From NCBI GenBank assembly GCA_025449725.1, contig JANWIU010000144.1, forward strand, positions 1 through 9,466: 9,466 nt of DNA. The letters run 5' to 3'. The translations under genes and the position numbers were made by a program. The notes below the pieces were generated by a model. It saw only the letters and a list, made by a program, of their open reading frames with translations, had not been told where the DNA came from and made no database searches. This stretch comes from Pseudobdellovibrio sp. GTDB lineage: Bacteria; Bdellovibrionota; Bdellovibrionia; Bdellovibrionales; Bdellovibrionaceae. How positions within the stretch are numbered: the stretch's first letter is position 1; each line of letters opens with the position of its first letter. Positions 1-6,533 of the stretch are shown here, one piece after another.

Positions 1-435
1 GCCATTTGAATTTTTTGAAATTTCACCGGCGCCATTAGAAAACGCAACAACTGCATAATTCGCATTGGTAGAGTTACCGCAAGTATTAACAAAATTAGCA
101 AGCGCATCGAATCTGGCTCCTGCACTGTCAGTGGCTTCATTTGCATTCCAGAATGAATAGATGTTCTTATAAGTGACTCCGCTAAAAAGATAATCCTTTT
201 TTTCAAATGTACCCATATTAGAGCGGCTCAAGTCGATGACAAAAACGAACTTAGTTTTTTCAGGCGCCATTTTTACTGAATTTACGCAGCCTTCTGCAGT
301 CATGTTTACACTTGCAAATGGTTCAATCGGCTCTTGGGAAGCCAGTTCAACTTTAACATCACTGCAATTTTGGAAGGCCAGCAGAAATGCAAAAATTAAC
401 AATAGAGCTAATGCGGGCATTTTCAGTTTCATCAT
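1..435 (-). CDS. VWA-domain lipoprotein, N-terminal part (cut by window edge)
   Basis: This reading frame is open from its ATG to the window edge (145 codons, no stop), so only the N-terminus is present. Residues 1-23 form a lipoprotein signal peptide: MMKLK, a hydrophobic stretch of Ala/Leu/Ile/Phe, then FQNC with Cys24 as the candidate lipidated residue. After a short linker, residues 63-75 read FVFVIDLSRSNMG, a von Willebrand A beta-strand followed by the metal-ion-dependent adhesion site D68-x-S70-x-S72. A second VWA-like strand, YAVVAFSNGAGEI, lies near the window edge. VWA domains bind protein ligands through a divalent metal; no specific ligand can be named. The ATG overlaps the stop of the upstream VWA gene as ATGA and no strong Shine-Dalgarno is visible, so translation is probably coupled. 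The next ATG, one codon later, is an equally possible start. The VWA call is firm; the role (surface or periplasmic adhesion or scaffolding) is inferred. Confidence 0.85.
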   Translation of the reverse strand, partial: MMKLKMPALALLLIFAFLLAFQNCSDVKVELASQEPIEPFASVNMTAEGCVNSVKMAPEKTKFVFVIDLSRSNMGTFEKKDYLFSGVTYKNIYSFWNANEATDSAGARFDALANFVNTCGNSTNANYAVVAFSNGAGEISKNSNG

Positions 436-2645
436 TTTGACAGCCTAACCCGGTCAATAACCCGCATTTGATTAAACAGAGAAAGATCTATCGAATTCAT
501 ATAAGTCATCTGTCGCGTATCCAGTGCTAACTCAAAAGTCTCCCAGTATACCCGTTGCGGTTCTGATGGATCTACTATTCGCAGTAGCCCCAGCATTTTA
601 TTGGTATTTGCCAATGTCAGAGGTTTAATCAACTGCTGTTCAGCCGGAATTTCCGCTATGACTGAAAAGCCTTTGCTGCCCGGTCTTAAAAGGTAAAGCG
701 CAGTAGCCTGTTCCGGTTTTAAATTAGAATTTCGCAATGGAAAATTGGTTAAATTAATCTTAAAGACATCCGTTCTTACATTACCGAAAATTTCAGAATA
801 GCTGAGTTCCTGCCCGGCATAGTTCAAAATAATACTGATCAAGTCATCTTTGCTGACGTCTTCTAACGATGTAGACGGATACAAACCCATTCCCAAATTC
901 ATGATGTTCGTCAAGTTATCGCCATTGTTTGAATCACTTGAGTTGTCATCATAAAGTGGATTCATCTGATAAAGAACTTCAATGGAATCCGGCACTCCGT
1001 CACCGTCTGTATCGAAGTCAAATGGGTCGGTGCCAATAGTCATCTCTTCACATTCGTTAAGTGAATCGCCGTCGGAATCCAGCTTTTCGCCGCACAGACG
1101 TGTTGAATAATAATCTTCACAGGTTTGCTTAAAGGCAGGTTCTTTCATCAGTACGTCAAGACAAACACCATTTGACCTGGCATTGTTCGGATCCATTGAA
1201 TAGGTGGTTTCAGTGCTATCAGGCAAACCGTCGCCATCGGAATCCAAATGGCCGATTCCGTTGGTATCTACTTTGAAATTTGAATTAAGTAAAAACACAT
1301 GAGTGGTCTTAAAATTAACTTCCCCTGCAGAATTATTCGCAATCCGGTAAGGCGCCACTGCTGAATTGATCTTGAAAATACGTGTCGAAGCTTTTCGATC
1401 CATTGATTGCAGATTTAGGTAAGCAATAACGTCTTTTTGATTGCCGGGATCTTCGCCGCCGATATTAAAACCGCCCGGACGTTCAGCTTTGTACTGAATC
1501 GGATTTATAACTTCAAGGCTTTCCATATCGAAGAAATCTAAGTCAAAAAACCCTGACCCATAGTATTTGTTTAAACCTTGAATCAGAGAAACTTTTAAAT
1601 CCAGAGTATCAAGTTCGTCGTCCTGAGCTTTTCCCCAGGCTTCTGTCAGAGATTCTTCGCAAGTAACACATTTACTAAAATAATTCAGCGTTTTGTTGAA
1701 ATGAAACTGCAATGGGCTTGTGCGATTATCTCCGAAGTGAACCATTTTAAAATTTGAATGAGTTAGGTCGTTTGATTCTGCTAAGCGCTCCATTTCAGCG
1801 TCTACGATTGTAAAAACATTGTCGTATGCAAAATTTAATGAAGTTGTTCCCATTTTTAATTTATCTAAATCGGGATCGTAATTAGTGAATCGGTCTGCTG
1901 CTGGCATAAGCGCGGCGTCTGCCGTTTCTTTATGAACTTGTTCAAAATAATTAAGCAGGCTATCCAGCATAGGATTATTTAAATCAATGAATGTAAATTT
2001 TGGCTGTGGAGAATTTTGTAAGAGCCGGTTATAAGCCACGCCGCCCGCTGCCGGCACTAAAAGAATTTGAGTGCGGTTTTTAAATTCCAGATTACTACTG
2101 GCACGCATTTGCGTGATCCATTCACGCAAAATTTTAAATCGGTTCCCATCAAAATCATGACCCTTAAAAGTCTTGTGATCCGGTAAATATTCCGGATTGT
2201 CAGGCTGCGCGTAATCCAGTTTCATGGCTCCGAACGGCAAAGCAGGGTCAATTGAACAATCCGCAACACGCGCTCTCGCGTCGGCAAAAACGATTCCGTC
2301 AGTTGAGGTGTTGAAATTCGGATCGAAATCTTTATACGGCTGTTGCGATTGCAAAAACCCATGAGTACTCTCGGTAACATCTGCATCAAACGGGCATGGC
2401 CCGGACACCATTGAATACGACATATCAACCATAAAAATATACCGGCGGTACCAGGCATACTCTGTTGGCGGTTTTAAAATGACATCAAGACTTGATGAGA
2501 AAACGGAACTGAATGTTCTGGATTTTAGGTTGAAGCGTCCACAGTTCTGAAATGAAATAAGTACAAAAAATCCCATCAGGATTGCAGCAAAAAAGAATTT
2601 AGGATTTTTTCTAAAAATCACAGCCGCCCTTTTCCCAAAAATCAC
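432..2645 (-). CDS. VWA-domain lipoprotein with thrombospondin type 3-like calcium-binding repeats
   Basis: This is a 737-residue exported protein. Residues 1-34 are a signal peptide with basic residues (K5, R6, R12, K13, K16), a Phe-rich hydrophobic core, and FQNC with Cys35 as candidate lipid anchor. A VWA beta-strand at 69-73 leads into the MIDAS motif D74-x-S76-x-S78. Further on are three Asp-rich repeats: DSDGDGLPDS from 468, DSDGDSLNEC from 523 and DFDTDGDGVPDS from 543. These match calcium loops of thrombospondin type 3 repeats. The remaining C-terminal part resembles nothing I recognise. The chosen start is GTG at 2645: it gives a proper n-region, and AAAGAG lies just upstream. A later in-frame ATG (residue 24) would destroy the signal peptide; a GTG at codon 9 is a weaker alternative. 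It is the first gene of a two-gene unit with another VWA lipoprotein. Metal-dependent binding on the envelope surface or in the periplasm is inferred. The CVTCEE motif lacks the His of a heme site. Confidence 0.9.
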   Translation of the reverse strand: MIFGKRAAVIFRKNPKFFFAAILMGFFVLISFQNCGRFNLKSRTFSSVFSSSLDVILKPPTEYAWYRRYIFMVDMSYSMVSGPCPFDADVTESTHGFLQSQQPYKDFDPNFNTSTDGIVFADARARVADCSIDPALPFGAMKLDYAQPDNPEYLPDHKTFKGHDFDGNRFKILREWITQMRASSNLEFKNRTQILLVPAAGGVAYNRLLQNSPQPKFTFIDLNNPMLDSLLNYFEQVHKETADAALMPAADRFTNYDPDLDKLKMGTTSLNFAYDNVFTIVDAEMERLAESNDLTHSNFKMVHFGDNRTSPLQFHFNKTLNYFSKCVTCEESLTEAWGKAQDDELDTLDLKVSLIQGLNKYYGSGFFDLDFFDMESLEVINPIQYKAERPGGFNIGGEDPGNQKDVIAYLNLQSMDRKASTRIFKINSAVAPYRIANNSAGEVNFKTTHVFLLNSNFKVDTNGIGHLDSDGDGLPDSTETTYSMDPNNARSNGVCLDVLMKEPAFKQTCEDYYSTRLCGEKLDSDGDSLNECEEMTIGTDPFDFDTDGDGVPDSIEVLYQMNPLYDDNSSDSNNGDNLTNIMNLGMGLYPSTSLEDVSKDDLISIILNYAGQELSYSEIFGNVRTDVFKINLTNFPLRNSNLKPEQATALYLLRPGSKGFSVIAEIPAEQQLIKPLTLANTNKMLGLLRIVDPSEPQRVYWETFELALDTRQMTYMNSIDLSLFNQMRVIDRVRLSK

Positions 2646-2658
2646 ATCACTCTTTCAA

Positions 2659-2676
2659 CGAAGTGGAAAAACTTCG
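2659..2676 (-). promoter_or_regulatory. Perfect hairpin in the leader of the VWA unit
   Basis: CGAAGT and its exact complement ACTTCG enclose a 6-nt loop, a perfect 6-bp stem ending 13 nt before the GTG start codon at 2645. Another CGAAGT lies at 2722-2727, between the candidate -35 and -10. It could be an RNA structure affecting ribosome access or a protein-binding palindrome; either role is inferred. No U-run follows in the leftward direction, so it is not an intrinsic terminator. Confidence 0.35.
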
Positions 2677-2706
2677 AATAAAAAAGTTACTGGACTCCCC
2701 GCTTAA

Positions 2707-2735
2707 CTTATCGTAATAACACGAAGTTTTCTCAA
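2707..2735 (-). promoter_or_regulatory. Candidate sigma70-type promoter for the VWA lipoprotein unit
   Basis: On the minus strand, TTGAGA (2735-2730) is separated by exactly 17 bp from GATAAG (2712-2707). These match the -35 consensus at 5 of 6 positions and the -10 at 4 of 6. Transcription would begin near 2700 and give a leader of roughly 55 nt that includes the hairpin at 2659-2676. The prediction rests on consensus matching only. Confidence 0.4.
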
Positions 2736-2794
2736 TAGATTCCGAGATGAATTCCGTTAGATTCTCAAATTAAAACGTTCCATTTTAAGAAACT

Positions 2795-2902
2795 GAAAAT
2801 CCACAGGCTTGAACCTGCTCAAGTATTTTTCAACTACTAAAATCTTTGACAGCAAATTTTTTAATTTTTCAATTTTTGGCCTTTAAAATTGCGAAAATCC
2901 AC
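2795..2902. repeat. 10-bp direct repeat GAAAATCCAC, two copies
   Basis: GAAAATCCAC occurs at 2795-2804 and again at 2893-2902. The shared 8-mer TTTTAAGA lies close to each copy: before the first (2783-2790) and after the second (2904-2911). Each copy is followed by a small inverted repeat: CAGG/CCTG at 2804-2817 after the first and GGACT/AGTCC at 2916-2927 after the second. This could be paired binding sites or a degraded duplication. Chance cannot be excluded in such AT-rich DNA. Confidence 0.35.
2846..2873 (+). promoter_or_regulatory. Candidate promoter for the rightward redox cluster
   Basis: A perfect -35 box TTGACA (2846-2851) is followed after 16 bp by TTCAAT (2868-2873), which matches the -10 consensus at 4 of 6 positions. 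Transcription from here would give an unusually long leader of about 225 nt containing the inverted repeats at 2916-2940 and 2997-3021. Nearer TATA-like sequences (3031, 3054, 3071) have no well-spaced -35 partner, so this is the best candidate but a weak one. Confidence 0.3.
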
Positions 2903-2915
2903 CTTTTAAGACACC

Positions 2916-2940
2916 GGACTGAAGTCCTGCGCAATCGCAG
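2916..2940 (+). promoter_or_regulatory. Two abutting small inverted repeats
   Basis: GGACT (2916-2920) pairs with AGTCC (2923-2927), and directly after it CTGCG (2927-2931) pairs with CGCAG (2936-2940) across a CAAT loop. Both stems are perfect. They share base 2927, so they are either mutually adjusted RNA hairpins in the leader or overlapping protein-binding palindromes. No T-run follows. Confidence 0.35.
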
Positions 2941-2996
2941 AAAATTCAAAGAAACTTATCGGGTGTTATTGTTAGAGTTTCTGTTTGATTTAGTGA

Positions 2997-3021
2997 CTAT
3001 TTGCATGGCTCTGACAAATAG
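2997..3021 (+). promoter_or_regulatory. Inverted repeat in the leader of the redox cluster
   Basis: CTATTTG (2997-3003) is perfectly complementary to CAAATAG (3015-3021) around an 11-nt loop. An outer GACT/AGTC pair (2995-2998 and 3023-3026) could replace the two outermost base pairs, with a bulge. The following sequence is not T-rich, so a terminator is unlikely. It may fold in the leader RNA or serve as an operator. Confidence 0.35.
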
Positions 3022-3095
3022 CCAGTCTCGTATAAAAAAGCCCCTTGCTGAACTATACTTAACTCAAGGATATAACTGAATTTTTTAGATTTTTT

Positions 3096-3105
3096 GGAAG
3101 CAGGA
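3096..3105 (+). promoter_or_regulatory. Ribosome-binding site that decides the start of the di-heme lipoprotein gene
   Basis: GGAAGCAGGA gives two overlapping Shine-Dalgarno cores: GGAAG 8 nt, and AGGA 3 nt, before the TTG at 3109. GGAAG also lies 5 nt before the TTG at 3106. A more upstream TTG at 3094 is preceded only by T-rich sequence and would place the ribosome-binding site inside the gene, so it is disfavoured. Confidence 0.55.
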
Positions 3106-3108
3106 TTG

Positions 3109-5703
3109 TTGAAGCTCAAAATAGCGCATTTTATTTTGTTTTTTTCTGTTGTTTTGATGTTTGCTAGTTCATGCACAACATTTGAAACCTTCAGGTCGCC
3201 GGCATCTTACGGAAATCTTGAAAATATTTTAACTGATAATTTCAATCTCGATGGCTACGACCAATCACTGACCCGAAAATTTCTTTCTGAAAAAATTTCT
3301 GACTCGCAGTTAATCAAAGAACTTGCCGGCAGAACTATTTGGTTTAAGTCAGCGCCAAATGAAAGACACCACGCCTATGTGTTTCCGCAAAAATTAGGTG
3401 TGGCTCTTGACTGGAACCGTTCATTTTCTGCGTCTGTACATGACAGCAGGTTTCAGGTTTGGGGTCTTATCAATGATCCTGACTGCTGTATTCCGGGTAA
3501 AGATTGCGATCAAAAAGGAAAACGCTATAACGGTGTTGCCGTAACTCTTGCTGACACTTTTGGCTGGGAATACTGCAACGGTGATGAAGAGCTTTTGAAT
3601 TCTATTAAGCAAAATCGGGCTGCACTTTACCGTGATCCATCCTGTGATGATAAAGTTGTTCAGGCCGCAGACCAATTGGCAGGAACTGTGCGTGAGAACC
3701 GTTGCGAGCTTCAATTTGGAACTTCTGCCGGCGCTGTCGGCTATCGTAAATTTCCGAATCCGCAATTTAATCCTTTGCGCTGGCAGGCCATCGGTGGCTG
3801 GCAAGGTTATAGCGAAAAAATGATTCGTGAGGGCGCTAATAATTCTATTCAGCCACCGTTTCGAATCGGTAAATCATGTGCTTCTTGCCATGCTTCTTTT
3901 GATCCGCTAAATCCTCCGCTGGATGTGAATCAACCGTCCTGGGCCAATATTAAAGGCGAAACAGGAAATCAGTATTTAAATATTTCTAAGCTGTTAGCAT
4001 CCGGCCAAAGTGATAACTCACTTGAATCACAACTCTTCACACACTCGCGGCCAGGTACAGTTGATACTTCTGCAATTCCACACGACTTTGTAAATAATCC
4101 GGGAACAGTAAATGCCATTATTAATTTTCCTGTCCGTCCATTGTTCGAAGACACGGTTACAAGATGGAATCAGGTTCAAAGCTGCAATGAGAACGATCAA
4201 AGCTCTTGTCAAAAAGTAGCTTACAAAAACCCGAACGGTACAGTGGCAGGATTTAAATTCTGGAAGCTTGAAACAAAAAAAATGAGTGTTCCTCACATCT
4301 TAAAAGGTGGAGAAGATTCTGTAGGTTATGATTTAGCGGTGCAACGTGTGTATTTGAATACCGGCATGTGTTCCGAACAGTGCTGGATGAATCATCTGAC
4401 CGATCTAAAAGAATTTGATTACACGGCGAGAAACTACGGCCAAACCCCTTTTGATATTGCTCAATGCAGGCAGGATTGCGCAAGTTTTCGCGCAAACGAG
4501 GACCGCGTTGGTGACATTTTAAGTTATTTAGTTTCGCGCCGCCCGACCGAATTTAAGGACGCGTTAAAGTCAGTGAAAAATTCCGCGGGTGAAGCGATTG
4601 TTCCTACTAACACCTCTGAAGCAGTTGAAAACGATAGATTTAAAAATTTTGTAGAAAACCGTTACGGCGCCGGCAGCATCGAAATGGGGCGAAGAATTTT
4701 TTCTAATAACTGCGCCAAGTGTCACTCCTCTCAGAACTTCAATTCAAAAGAAAACTTAAGCGCAAATGAAAATAGTTTTGAAAACGCAGACTATTTTGAA
4801 ATGGAGCAGCTGAATACCGGAGAGTTGGTTAGAAAAGACTGGCTTGGCAATGACAAATCCATTTCTGCAGAAGAAATCGGAACCTATAAATGCCGCTCTC
4901 TTCATTCAAATCACACGCAAGGGCACGTTTGGCAGAACTTTTCTTCTGACTCTTACAAAGGGTTACCTTCTGTTACCAGTGACCGCTTCGGCCGCCCTGT
5001 TAACGGTGGCATGGGGTACTACCGCAATATTTCTTTACTAAGTGTTTGGGCACATGCTCCGTTCCTGCATAATAATTCCGTTGGGCCTGAAATTTGCGGA
5101 CGAGTTGCCACCGGTTCTCAAGTTGTAAAATCAGCAGTAGAAGGCCGCCAGCTTGATCCCGTTAAAAAATTTAACTGTGATATGTACTTCGATCCAAGCG
5201 TAATGGGTCGCTTGCTGTTGTTTGAAAAATCTATGGACGAGCTTCTTACACCATCGCAAAGCCGGCGCAAAAAAGTATCGCTCATTGACGTTCCAATCAA
5301 AATTCAAATGGGCTTAAAGACACAAGTCCTAGAAATTCCTGCAGGAGTTCCGCTGAACCTGGTTGCCAATCTTGACTTTAAGGCGCTCAGCTACGACCTT
5401 TTGTATTCAGGAGCTCTTTTAGAAAAATCAGGTGAAGCTGCATTCACGAATTTCTGGAACTCAAAATTGAAATCCAACCCCCAGTTAGCTTCACAACTGG
5501 CAACGACTATCAAAACTATTCTCGCATCATTAAATTCCGGCACTAAAATTCCTTTTCAACAATTAGCTCCGGCACTACGGGTAGTTTCTACTGTTTATCA
5601 AAACTGCGACACTGACGGTGTGGAAAACTCCGGGCATAACTTTAAAACCAATCTTAGCGATGTAGAAAAGCGCGCTTTAAAGGCCTTCATGGTGACTTTA
5701 TGA
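3109..5703 (+). CDS. Large di-heme c-type cytochrome lipoprotein, RoxA/MauG-like
   Basis: The product is about 864 residues, numbered from TTG 3109 (TTG 3106 and 3094 are alternatives). Residues 1-21 are a signal peptide ending FASSC, with Cys22 as candidate lipid anchor. Two c-type heme sites are visible: CASCH at 257-261 and CAKCH at 535-539. Downstream, W647-A-H-A-P-F-L-H654-N-N-S resembles the conserved block of MauG, di-heme peroxidases and rubber oxygenase RoxA, and a C-terminal GH843NF...LSDVEKRAL motif also fits these families; H843 is a candidate heme ligand. Such enzymes use one heme for O2 or peroxide chemistry and the other for electron transfer. At 864 residues it is longer than RoxA (about 680) and much longer than peroxidases (about 330). 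It is Cys-rich, with a CX3C pair at 421/425 and another at 453/457. It is the first gene of the cluster and its stop overlaps the next ATG as ATGA. Heme binding is firm; oxygenase versus peroxidase activity and substrate are unknown. Confidence 0.88.
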   Translation: MKLKIAHFILFFSVVLMFASSCTTFETFRSPASYGNLENILTDNFNLDGYDQSLTRKFLSEKISDSQLIKELAGRTIWFKSAPNERHHAYVFPQKLGVALDWNRSFSASVHDSRFQVWGLINDPDCCIPGKDCDQKGKRYNGVAVTLADTFGWEYCNGDEELLNSIKQNRAALYRDPSCDDKVVQAADQLAGTVRENRCELQFGTSAGAVGYRKFPNPQFNPLRWQAIGGWQGYSEKMIREGANNSIQPPFRIGKSCASCHASFDPLNPPLDVNQPSWANIKGETGNQYLNISKLLASGQSDNSLESQLFTHSRPGTVDTSAIPHDFVNNPGTVNAIINFPVRPLFEDTVTRWNQVQSCNENDQSSCQKVAYKNPNGTVAGFKFWKLETKKMSVPHILKGGEDSVGYDLAVQRVYLNTGMCSEQCWMNHLTDLKEFDYTARNYGQTPFDIAQCRQDCASFRANEDRVGDILSYLVSRRPTEFKDALKSVKNSAGEAIVPTNTSEAVENDRFKNFVENRYGAGSIEMGRRIFSNNCAKCHSSQNFNSKENLSANENSFENADYFEMEQLNTGELVRKDWLGNDKSISAEEIGTYKCRSLHSNHTQGHVWQNFSSDSYKGLPSVTSDRFGRPVNGGMGYYRNISLLSVWAHAPFLHNNSVGPEICGRVATGSQVVKSAVEGRQLDPVKKFNCDMYFDPSVMGRLLLFEKSMDELLTPSQSRRKKVSLIDVPIKIQMGLKTQVLEIPAGVPLNLVANLDFKALSYDLLYSGALLEKSGEAAFTNFWNSKLKSNPQLASQLATTIKTILASLNSGTKIPFQQLAPALRVVSTVYQNCDTDGVENSGHNFKTNLSDVEKRALKAFMVTL

Positions 5704-6533
5704 TTTGGTTAAATTTACTTTTCACTTTTTTAATAAGCCCGTCAGTGGCATCCAACTATCGCGTTGTGGAAAAGCAGGTTGCCGGAATCAAAATTCCTTT
5801 TGTCAGAAACACCGCCGCTGAAACAGATGAAAAAGGCGAAGAAAAGTCCTTTCATTCGAAAGCAGGGTTTTCCACAGTTGAAAAAATGGCGCCTTTGTCG
5901 AAGGCGTTTTTGGCTACATTGAATTCAGATCACTTCAAGTCTTTGACCGGTGAAGAGTTTAATCAGATCTATGCGCGTCTACAGTCAGGCCCAATGCTTA
6001 CCGGCGAATTCAAAGGTTCGATCTTGCAAAAGTCTTCGGTATTCATTTCTGTAAAAAACAAAATGCTAAAGTCCCTTCGCTTAGACGGTGTATTAGCAAC
6101 CGCTGTAACAAATCTTTGCGGCCAGAATGAAGATTGCCTTTACGAAACCATTTGGAAGGGTAAGAGATTTCTTCCAAAAAATAGCTTAGGACAAATTGAA
6201 GCCCAAACGCTGATTCGCTTACCGGTTGGGTCGGTATCTCTGTTTCCAATGAACACTTATTGCGGAATCAGCCAAATCGACACAAGAAAAGAATCCCAAA
6301 TTGCCGACGGCACCTTTTCCGATGATTTTGCCAGCTTCATTCCGCTAAGAGACGAGATCATCAGCCGAAAGCAGCTTAGCATCACCGAAGAATACAGAAT
6401 GGTAAAACCGGGTCTTTATATCGGCAAAGTTTACAGCAATAAAATTTTTCTTTTTAATATTGCGCTAGAGAGAACTTCAACCCAAATTACAGAAAGTGCA
6501 AACGCATGCTTCGACGGCTCAAAAACCCGCTAG
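5700..6533 (+). CDS. Small exported protein of unknown function
   Basis: This 277-residue product has an N-terminal signal peptide: hydrophobic residues 2-16 followed by a likely signal peptidase I site around SVAS-NY (residues 15-20). No heme motif is present. It has four cysteines (140, 146, 188, 270). The blocks GEFKG (102-106), WKGK (152-155), RDEI (217-220) and PGLYIGKVY (237-245) recall, from memory, a loosely defined group of small uncharacterised proteins with a G-x-W/F-x-G start and a PGLYLGKVY-like end, possibly a beta-barrel fold that binds hydrophobic ligands. That link is tentative. The ATG overlaps the stop of the di-heme lipoprotein gene (ATGA) and lacks a clear Shine-Dalgarno, so translation is probably coupled. 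Its end overlaps the next gene by 28 nt. Its position between two di-heme genes suggests a periplasmic partner, for example a substrate carrier or chaperone; this is inferred from context only. Confidence 0.8.
   Translation: MIWLNLLFTFLISPSVASNYRVVEKQVAGIKIPFVRNTAAETDEKGEEKSFHSKAGFSTVEKMAPLSKAFLATLNSDHFKSLTGEEFNQIYARLQSGPMLTGEFKGSILQKSSVFISVKNKMLKSLRLDGVLATAVTNLCGQNEDCLYETIWKGKRFLPKNSLGQIEAQTLIRLPVGSVSLFPMNTYCGISQIDTRKESQIADGTFSDDFASFIPLRDEIISRKQLSITEEYRMVKPGLYIGKVYSNKIFLFNIALERTSTQITESANACFDGSKTR

Larger units (their letters stand above)
2646..3108. other. Divergent intergenic region with candidate promoters and hairpins
   Basis: About 460 bp separate the two divergent units. The region is AT-rich and holds candidate promoters for both directions, a hairpin in the leftward leader, a cluster of short inverted repeats in the rightward leader and one 10-bp direct repeat; these are listed separately. 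I see no tRNA, no U-tailed terminator and no convincing small gene. A reading frame at 2846-3079 starts with a TTG lying inside a promoter-like TTGACA, lacks a ribosome-binding site and resembles nothing known, so it is not called. Confidence 0.7.

Noticed and set aside
236..448. 70-codon plus-strand reading frame opposite the left-edge gene
   Set aside because: The minus strand here encodes a clear signal peptide and VWA motif; the plus-strand frame is an antisense shadow.
1651..1680. CVTCEE motif in the VWA/calcium-repeat lipoprotein as a possible heme site
   Set aside because: CXXC is followed by Glu, not His, and no other cytochrome features are present; more likely a disulfide or metal pair.
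3043..3069. CCTTG/CAAGG inverted repeat as a terminator
   Set aside because: The stem is only 5 bp around a 17-nt loop and no T-run follows.
3031..3076. TATAAA, TATACT and TATAAC as -10 boxes close to the di-heme lipoprotein gene
   Set aside because: None has a reasonable -35 at 16-18 bp; the nearest match, CTGACA at 3011, is only 14 bp from TATAAA.
2846..3079. 77-codon plus-strand reading frame in the intergenic region
   Set aside because: It starts with a TTG inside a promoter-like TTGACA, has no ribosome-binding site, shows no family resemblance and overlaps several inverted repeats.
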